Positions 58,919 to 64,000 of a stretch of DNA of 64,000 nucleotides are shown in pieces. Source of the DNA: CAXMST01 sp963712765 (GTDB lineage: Bacteria > Actinomycetota > Thermoleophilia > Solirubrobacterales > 70-9); the NCBI GenBank assembly GCA_963712765.1, contig CAVQIX010000005.1, forward strand, positions 372,001-436,000, in the 5' to 3' direction. The notes beneath the pieces are model-generated. The model saw nothing but the letters and a program-made list of their open reading frames with translations, had not been told where the DNA came from and did no database searches. A program made the position numbers and the translations under genes. Each line of letters begins with the position of its first letter. Positions within the stretch are counted from its first letter, which is position 1.

Positions 58919-59737
58919 CTACTCCCGCTCGAGCCTGTCGACGTCCGCCTGACGCAGTGCTCCCCCGTCGATCTCGATCCCAGGCGGTGTCTCGACATGC
59001 AGCTCGCTCAGGTCCTCGATCTCGACGGCGATCCGCTCGCTGTCGCAGCCGAGTACATGCCCACCGCGAGTACGGTCACGGGTGATGAAGTGCAGGTGGT
59101 AGCCGGGGACGCCGATCCCGAGCCCGAGGTTGGGGAAGCGGAAGCCGACCATCGTCCCCTCCACCCCATCCCGCTCCCCTCCACCGTCGGGCGCGCCGGG
59201 CGAGGGGAGGCTGAAGACGCGCTGGTCGGCCAGCACCTCCGACAGGGGCCGGTAGGGCTTGCTCTGCTTGGGGACCGAGCGGCAGCGCACCGACGCGAAG
59301 TGGCCGTCGATGCGGATCGCGTGGACGATCTCGGCCGAACCGACCGCGTCCTCGACCTCAGCCGTGAGGCCGTCGAAGTCGAGTGGTCGATCGATCTCGA
59401 TTCGCCGTTGCGGATGGAAGTAGGTGAGAACCGCGAAGGGCGTCTGCGCGTCGGGCGGGACCTCGCTGATCCAACCCTCCGCGTCGGCGCGGAGGAAGCG
59501 GCCCTCGATCGCCAGCATCTCGCCGTCGCAGCCGTTCAGCGTCCCGACCCCGAAGTCGCCGTGGCGGGCGAGCTCGGCGAAGCTCACCTCCCCCTCGTAG
59601 GCGCCGTCGAGCATCGCCCGCAAGGTTGAGGTCTGAAACGCAGTCCCCGGATGATCCTCGCGCCCCGCAGCCGCCCCTCCGGCCAGCGGCCCGGCGCGCA
59701 GGCGCAGGGCACCGATCAGTTGCTCGTCGATCGACAT
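58919..59737 (-). CDS. budA: Acetolactate decarboxylase
   Basis: A 272-aa enzyme of the BudA/AlsD family: FQTSTLRAMLDGAYEGEVSF, LARHGDFGVGTLNGCDGEML, then YHLHFITRDRTRGGHVLGC. The YHLHF and GGHV histidines are the zinc ligands. It decarboxylates alpha-acetolactate to acetoin, linking branched-chain amino-acid metabolism to acetoin production. No acetolactate synthase is adjacent. The reading frame extends far upstream but only the part from ATG 59737 is conserved; codons before it are the shadow of the sulfotransferase gene. Confidence 0.9.
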   Translation of the reverse strand: MSIDEQLIGALRLRAGPLAGGAAAGREDHPGTAFQTSTLRAMLDGAYEGEVSFAELARHGDFGVGTLNGCDGEMLAIEGRFLRADAEGWISEVPPDAQTPFAVLTYFHPQRRIEIDRPLDFDGLTAEVEDAVGSAEIVHAIRIDGHFASVRCRSVPKQSKPYRPLSEVLADQRVFSLPSPGAPDGGGERDGVEGTMVGFRFPNLGLGIGVPGYHLHFITRDRTRGGHVLGCDSERIAVEIEDLSELHVETPPGIEIDGGALRQADVDRLERE

Positions 59738-59794
59738 CTCGCTGCAGCCAATCACAAGCGGCCACGGTGAACGGACCGCTGCTAGCTTGGCCCC

Positions 59795-60562
59795 GTGCTC
59801 AAGGGCTCGGCGACACAGCGCGAGGAGGAGGCGGCCGCACAGGTCGCCCTGGGCCCCGCCACCTTCCACATCACCCACCCGAAGGCGGGTTCGCAGTGGA
59901 TCCTCGCGATCCTGCGGCGGATCGCCCGCCCCCAGGTGGTCAAGCCGCAGTGGCAGAACGGCCATCTCGAGGGGCCGCTGCAGGAGGGCAAGATCTACGG
60001 CACCGCCTACATCACCCGCCCGCAGTTCGAAGCCCTGGAGCTTCCCGAGAGGTGGCAGCGCTTCATCATCATCCGCGATCTCCGCGACGCCTTCGTGTCC
60101 GGCTACTGGAGCGTCAAGCTCAGCCACCCGCGCGGCGACGGCCAGCTCGATCCGATGCGGGAGGAGCTCGGCTCGCTCAACCTCCACGACGGCCTGCTGA
60201 AGCTGCTGCCGACCTGGGAGAGCCAGGCCGAGATCACCCGCTCCTGGCTGGACGCTCCCGAAGGCGTGATCCGCTACGAGGACCTGGTCGACGACGACGT
60301 CGGCATCCTCGTGCCGCTGCTCGCCGACAAGCTCGGGCTTGCCACCTCGCGGGAGCAGGCCCGCGAGGTGGTCGTCGGCGCCCGCTTCGACACGATGACC
60401 AAGGGCCGCAAGCGGGGCTCCGAGGACGTCCGCTCCCACCACCGCAAGGGCGTCGCAGGCGACTGGCGGAATTACATCGTCGGTGAGGTCGCCGACGCCT
60501 TCAAGGAGCGCTACGGACAGCTCCTGATCGATTCTGGCTACGAACGCGACCTCGACTGGTAG
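59795..60562 (+). CDS. Sulfotransferase domain protein
   Basis: A 255-aa protein of the classic Sulfotransfer_1 type: ITHPKAGSQWILAILRRIA (5'-phosphosulfate site), FIIIRDLRDAFVSGYWS (3'-phosphate site) and the terminal RKGVAGDWRNYIVGEV motif that closes over PAPS. It differs in sequence type from the two sulfotransferases at 36-38 kb. GTG start, divergent from budA. The next genes downstream, on the other strand, are two glycosyltransferases and an ABC-2 permease, suggesting it sulfates an exported glycan. Confidence 0.88.
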   Translation: MLKGSATQREEEAAAQVALGPATFHITHPKAGSQWILAILRRIARPQVVKPQWQNGHLEGPLQEGKIYGTAYITRPQFEALELPERWQRFIIIRDLRDAFVSGYWSVKLSHPRGDGQLDPMREELGSLNLHDGLLKLLPTWESQAEITRSWLDAPEGVIRYEDLVDDDVGILVPLLADKLGLATSREQAREVVVGARFDTMTKGRKRGSEDVRSHHRKGVAGDWRNYIVGEVADAFKERYGQLLIDSGYERDLDW

Positions 60563-60595
60563 CCGCTCACCTGGAGCGCAGCCGAGGCGCGCCGC

Positions 60596-62137
60596 TCAGT
60601 GGCGAACGATCCGCAGTCGCTGCAGCTTGTCGAGCCACATGTGACGGCGGCGGTATGGACGGATCTTCCGCCGTACCTCGATCGGGGTGACGCGGCGCCC
60701 ATGCACCCGCCGGCGGATGCGGTCCATCTCCCCGCCGCCGACAGTGCCGACCTTGACGTTCGACTTCTGCTCCTCGTGGACGCGGAAGCCGCCGAGGTAG
60801 CGTGGCAGCCGCACCATCTTCGCCCCCGCGTCGCGCATCCGCACCAAAAGGTCCCAGTCGAGTGCGAAGCGGAAGCGCTCGTCGAGGCCGCCGCCTGCCT
60901 GCTCGAAGATCCTCCGGCGCCAGAAGACGGTCTCTTGGGGTATGAAGTCGGCCCAGGAGAGGATCTCGTCGTCGTGGGCGGGAATCGCCCAGCGGCCGAT
61001 CTCCTTGCCGTCGGAGTCGATCAGGACGCGATGGCCGTAGACGACGTCCACGTCGGGGTGCTGGTCGAAGTAGCGGCCGACGTAGGCGAGCGCTCCCGGC
61101 AGCAGGATGTCGTCGGAATTGAGCCAGGCCATCACCTCGCCGCTGGAGCGGGCGAAACCCTTGTTGATCGCGGGCGCCTGCCCCCCGTCGGGTCCGGACT
61201 CGAAATGGCTGATCCGGTCCTTGTATCCGTCCACCACCTCGAGGGTGGAGTCGGTCGAGCCCCCGTCCTGGACGATCAGCTCCAGGTATGGGTAATCCTG
61301 ATCGAGGATCGAGTCGAGGGTCGCGGTGATGAACTCACCCTGGTTGAAGGAGGGAACGACGATCGAGATCGAGGGCGCGGTCGCAGGGGCGCGCTCCTTG
61401 CGATAGCGGGCCGGGATCGCGACCTCTCGCGGGTGGTGGTGCCAGAGCAGCCCGAGGCGAACGCCGAGCATCGGCCGGAGCCGCGCGGCGAGCTTCTTGA
61501 AGGGGTGCAGCACCCGGTCCAACGGGCCGGGCTCCAGAGTGGCGATCCGGGCCGAGAGCCGCTGATTGGTGTCCCGCAACCCCGCGATCACCTCCTCGGA
61601 GCGCCGCAGCGCATCCCGGAGCTCCTCGACCGTCCGCACCTCGGCGCCCTCGGCCGATCCCAGCGTCGGAGCCGCCCCGTTCGCGGACCCGGTGTCGGCG
61701 AGCGCGGCGGCGGCTATCTCGGCCAGCCGCGTGGGGCCGACTAGGATGCAGCCGCCGAGGTCGGCGAGCTCAGCCTCCTCGCCCGCGAGCTCTGCGTCTG
61801 CGGGCTGAGAGCTGCCCGCCCGCAGCAGGACCCACCGGCGCTCCAGAGTGCCGAGGACGGCGGCGTCCGATTCGGCCCCGAGCACGTAGAGGACGCTGCG
61901 CCCCGACAGCTCGGAGCCGAGCCGCTCGAGCGAGTGATCGACGGGGTCGACGTGGATCAGCGGGTCGCCGGCTCCGACCCGGTCGGGACGCTGGCGGGGC
62001 TGGCCGGGATCGAGCACGTGCACCTCGAGGAAGGCGGGGATCGACTCGCGGGCGAGCCGTATGTCGGTGCAGACGAGGACATCGAGCGGCATTGCGCTCG
62101 CCACCCTGCGGACGAGCCGGGGATCGAACAGCTGCAC
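60596..62137 (-). CDS. GT2 glycosyltransferase with long N-terminal region
   Basis: A 513-aa protein. Residues 1-240 are poorly defined, with an Ala-rich and helical section (RSEEVIAGLRDTNQRLSARI). The GT2 catalytic domain starts at about 245: SISIVVPSFNQGEFITATLD, QDGGSTDSTLEVVDG, the metal motif MAWLNSDDILLPGALAYVG, and the FIPQETVFWRRRIFEQAGGG acceptor loop. It transfers a sugar to a growing surface glycan at the cytoplasmic face. GTG start, 20 bp after the neighbouring GT2 stop. Confidence 0.88.
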   Translation of the reverse strand: MQLFDPRLVRRVASAMPLDVLVCTDIRLARESIPAFLEVHVLDPGQPRQRPDRVGAGDPLIHVDPVDHSLERLGSELSGRSVLYVLGAESDAAVLGTLERRWVLLRAGSSQPADAELAGEEAELADLGGCILVGPTRLAEIAAAALADTGSANGAAPTLGSAEGAEVRTVEELRDALRRSEEVIAGLRDTNQRLSARIATLEPGPLDRVLHPFKKLAARLRPMLGVRLGLLWHHHPREVAIPARYRKERAPATAPSISIVVPSFNQGEFITATLDSILDQDYPYLELIVQDGGSTDSTLEVVDGYKDRISHFESGPDGGQAPAINKGFARSSGEVMAWLNSDDILLPGALAYVGRYFDQHPDVDVVYGHRVLIDSDGKEIGRWAIPAHDDEILSWADFIPQETVFWRRRIFEQAGGGLDERFRFALDWDLLVRMRDAGAKMVRLPRYLGGFRVHEEQKSNVKVGTVGGGEMDRIRRRVHGRRVTPIEVRRKIRPYRRRHMWLDKLQRLRIVRH

Positions 62138-62157
62138 GGCGCCGCTGCCCCGGCCGG

Positions 62158-63291
62158 TCAGCCGACCGAGCGCGAGTCGCTAGGGGCCTGGACCTCGTCT
62201 GAGCCGGCGGGGTGGCCGTTGGTCGCGTGCTCGGCCGGGGAGGCGAAGACGCGGGCGGGGACCGAGTCGGGGGTCAGCGGCGCGGCATCGACCTCGACGC
62301 GGCCGCCTAGACGCCAGGCAATCCTGGCCTGGAGGTAGTGCGGAGCCGATCGGACCAGCACCGGCTCGGCCCGTGCCTGCGCCTCATCGAGGCCGACGGT
62401 GCGGCCGTGGCGGCGGGTGCGGATCGCCGCCAGCTCCTCCTGCGCCGCCTCGTGGAAGCGGCGGGTCTTCTGGTCCTCGTGCTGACGGAAGGCACCGATG
62501 AAGCGGGGAAGCCGTGCGAAGCGACCGCCGGCGGCCTCGAAGCGGAGGAAGAGATCCCAGTCGAAGCCATACTCGAGGCTGGTGTCGAGGCCGCCGACCC
62601 GCTCCCAGATGCTCCGGCGCCAGAAGACGGTCTCCTGCGGCAGGAAGTCGAACCACTGCAGCGAGTCAAGGGTGTGAGGAGGCGTGACCCAAAGGCCGAC
62701 ATCCTCCCCGGCCTCGTTGATCAGGACCCGGTCCCCGTAGACGACGTCGACGTCGGGGTTGCGGGCGAAGAAGGAGGCGATCGCGTTGAGGGCACCGGGC
62801 AGCAGCAGGTCGTCGGCGTTGAGCCAGGCCATGATCTCGCCATCGCAGTTCTCCAGACCGCGGTTGATCGCCTCGGCCTGGGTGCTCTTCTGGCAGACCT
62901 CCACCGAGCTGATCCGCTCGGAGGCCGCCTCGAGGATGCCGGTGGTCTCATCGTCGGAGCCGCCGTCCTCGATCCGGACCTCGAGATCGGGATAGCCCTG
63001 GTTGAAGAGGCTGCCCAGCGTCGCCCCCAGGTAGAGCCCGTAGTTGAGGGTCGGGATCACGACCGAGATCTTCGGCGCGCTCGCAGGCGCCTCGGTGCCG
63101 GGGTAGGAGCCGGGGACCTTCAGCGGCCGCGGCGCGTACTGGTGGCGGAGATGGCCAAGCGGCGGCGTGACCCGCTTGCGGATCCCAGACGGGACTATTC
63201 GCTTGAGCTTGCCTACGGCGCTGATTGGTCTCAGACCTCTTCCCCTGCTGAACGCGCGCGTCGCTTGAAGACCAAAACTCCCGCGACGCAT
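62158..63291 (-). CDS. GT2 glycosyltransferase
   Basis: A protein of about 377 aa. The catalytic domain reads ISVVIPTLNYGLYLGATLGS, RIEDGGSDDETTGILE, MAWLNADDLLLPGALNAIAS and FLPQETVFWRRSIWERVGGL. It is similar to the next gene, so the two are paralogues. The start is uncertain: ATG at 63291 would overlap the permease gene by 61 bp, and no ATG, GTG or TTG occurs between the permease stop and the domain; a rare start codon just after the permease TGA is also possible. Confidence 0.85.
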   Translation of the reverse strand: MRRGSFGLQATRAFSRGRGLRPISAVGKLKRIVPSGIRKRVTPPLGHLRHQYAPRPLKVPGSYPGTEAPASAPKISVVIPTLNYGLYLGATLGSLFNQGYPDLEVRIEDGGSDDETTGILEAASERISSVEVCQKSTQAEAINRGLENCDGEIMAWLNADDLLLPGALNAIASFFARNPDVDVVYGDRVLINEAGEDVGLWVTPPHTLDSLQWFDFLPQETVFWRRSIWERVGGLDTSLEYGFDWDLFLRFEAAGGRFARLPRFIGAFRQHEDQKTRRFHEAAQEELAAIRTRRHGRTVGLDEAQARAEPVLVRSAPHYLQARIAWRLGGRVEVDAAPLTPDSVPARVFASPAEHATNGHPAGSDEVQAPSDSRSVG

Positions 63292-64000
63292 ATGAGGGCC
63301 CCGATTATGAAGGGCATGACAGCTGCAAGCGTACTGCGATCGGCGAACCAGCCGACGGCATCCGGATCGATGATCCAGACCCGGGCCTGAGCGAGGATCG
63401 GCGCCAGCGGGTTCAGCGACTGCGCCTCCGAGAGCGCTCCCTCGGGCACCGCCTCGAGCGGAAACAGGATCGGGCTGGCGTAGAAGAGCAGCCGCGAGAT
63501 CGAGGGCCAGATCTGGGAGACGTCGCGATGGCGGACCCAGGCGGCGCTGACCAGAAGCGAGGTTCCGACGGTGAGGGTCGCGATTGCGAGCACGATCACC
63601 GGGAACAGCAGCCATCCGGCTTGGACCTCCACCCCCGCGATCAGGATCCAGACGACGACCACGAACATGTTGGTCGCGAAGGTGAAGCTCGAGCTGAGCA
63701 CGGTGGCGAACGGCAGCGCCACCACCGGCAGCTCGGTCTTCCGGATCAAGCCGCCCATCACCATCGCCCGGGTCGAGTTGGTCACCGCCTCCGAGAAGTA
63801 GATGAAGAGGACGATGTTGAAGAGCAACATCGAGCCGTAATCGGGGACCGACTCGAAGCGGCCGAAGATCTGGGTGACGACGACGTAGAGGATCGCGAAC
63901 AGCGACAGCGGCCGGACCAGCGTCCACAGGTAACCCAGCGTCGAGCCCGCGTACTTGGTCTGGAAGTCGGCGACCGCGTTGAGCCAGGTGATCTGCGCGA
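63231..64000 (-). CDS. ABC-2 type polysaccharide export permease, partial (5' end outside window)
   Basis: The reverse frame enters from the window edge (ITWLNAVADFQTKYAGSTLG, YLWTLVRPLSLFAILYVVVT) and continues through six hydrophobic segments to the stop at 63231. The pattern fits Wzm/TagG-type permeases that move lipid-linked glycans or teichoic acids outward with a separate ATPase, presumably beyond the window. Overlap or tight linkage with two GT2 genes supports a surface-polysaccharide operon. Confidence 0.9.
   Translation of the reverse strand, partial: AQITWLNAVADFQTKYAGSTLGYLWTLVRPLSLFAILYVVVTQIFGRFESVPDYGSMLLFNIVLFIYFSEAVTNSTRAMVMGGLIRKTELPVVALPFATVLSSSFTFATNMFVVVVWILIAGVEVQAGWLLFPVIVLAIATLTVGTSLLVSAAWVRHRDVSQIWPSISRLLFYASPILFPLEAVPEGALSEAQSLNPLAPILAQARVWIIDPDAVGWFADRSTLAAVMPFIIGALICVAGVLVFKRRARSAGEEV

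Overview
The window is uniformly GC-rich. Its genes have G/C-dominated third codon positions, frequent GTG and TTG starts, and many 1-8 bp start/stop overlaps. Protein content (F420-type luciferase-like oxidoreductase, DUF3891, DUF429, DUF2237, DUF4916-type Nudix, CSLREA beta-helix protein, alpha/beta-hydrolase–cyclase fusion, secreted proteins with Lys-rich tails, XDH-family molybdenum hydroxylase) suggests a chromosomal piece of a high-GC actinobacterium, probably Thermoleophilia/Solirubrobacterales. That placement is inference from gene content. I saw no rRNA, tRNA, CRISPR array, insertion sequence or prophage.

Layout. 0-3 kb: MarR/MFS efflux pair with a candidate operator, a three-module secreted protein and an LLM oxidoreductase. 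3.4-3.6 kb: a stand-alone structured RNA candidate with promoter and terminator. 3.7-9.9 kb: acyl-CoA oxidase, DUF3891, Nudix, HD hydrolase, exonuclease VII (xseBA), dodecin. 10-21.7 kb: DUF429, a protein with a degenerate GcvH-like domain, a Pro-rich small ORF, a GIY-YIG-like protein, a 1175-aa beta-helix protein, a CPA1 antiporter, a renalase-like oxidase, an ImmA/IrrE-type peptidase and a TM0106-type nuclease. 21.8-29.6 kb: GerW-like, SPW and DUF6544 proteins, a bactofilin-like membrane protein, a CPA2 antiporter coupled to a solute-binding lipoprotein, a hydrolase-cyclase fusion, DUF2237, and two coding-like remnants.

30.1-40.1 kb is the most striking block. Leftward, a sulfotransferase, two paralogous glycosyltransferase-like proteins and the three subunits of a molybdenum hydroxylase form a six-gene chain in which every neighbour overlaps. 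Rightward from the same 127-bp intergenic region run a second sulfotransferase, a membrane-anchored P450 and a MobA/MocA-like cofactor enzyme. Together they look like an oxidative, glycosylating and sulfating pathway for an unknown product.

40-52 kb: small ferredoxin-fold proteins, YegP-like and pentapeptide-repeat proteins, a secreted hydrolase, an NHL-repeat protein broken by an in-frame TGA at a conserved Trp, a RecQ helicase with a phosphoribosyltransferase-like tail, a TetR unit, cyclopropane synthase and a Rieske protein. 52-56 kb: a secreted-repeat lipoprotein divergent from an AAA ATPase–RecD2 helicase pair. 56-64 kb: membrane proteins, a trypsin-like protease, acetolactate decarboxylase, a third sulfotransferase, two GT2 glycosyltransferases and an ABC-2 permease running off the window, which look like a surface-polysaccharide locus. 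Two genes (VOC at 29.7-30.0 kb and NHL at 45.0-46.2 kb) are disrupted; sequencing error cannot be excluded.
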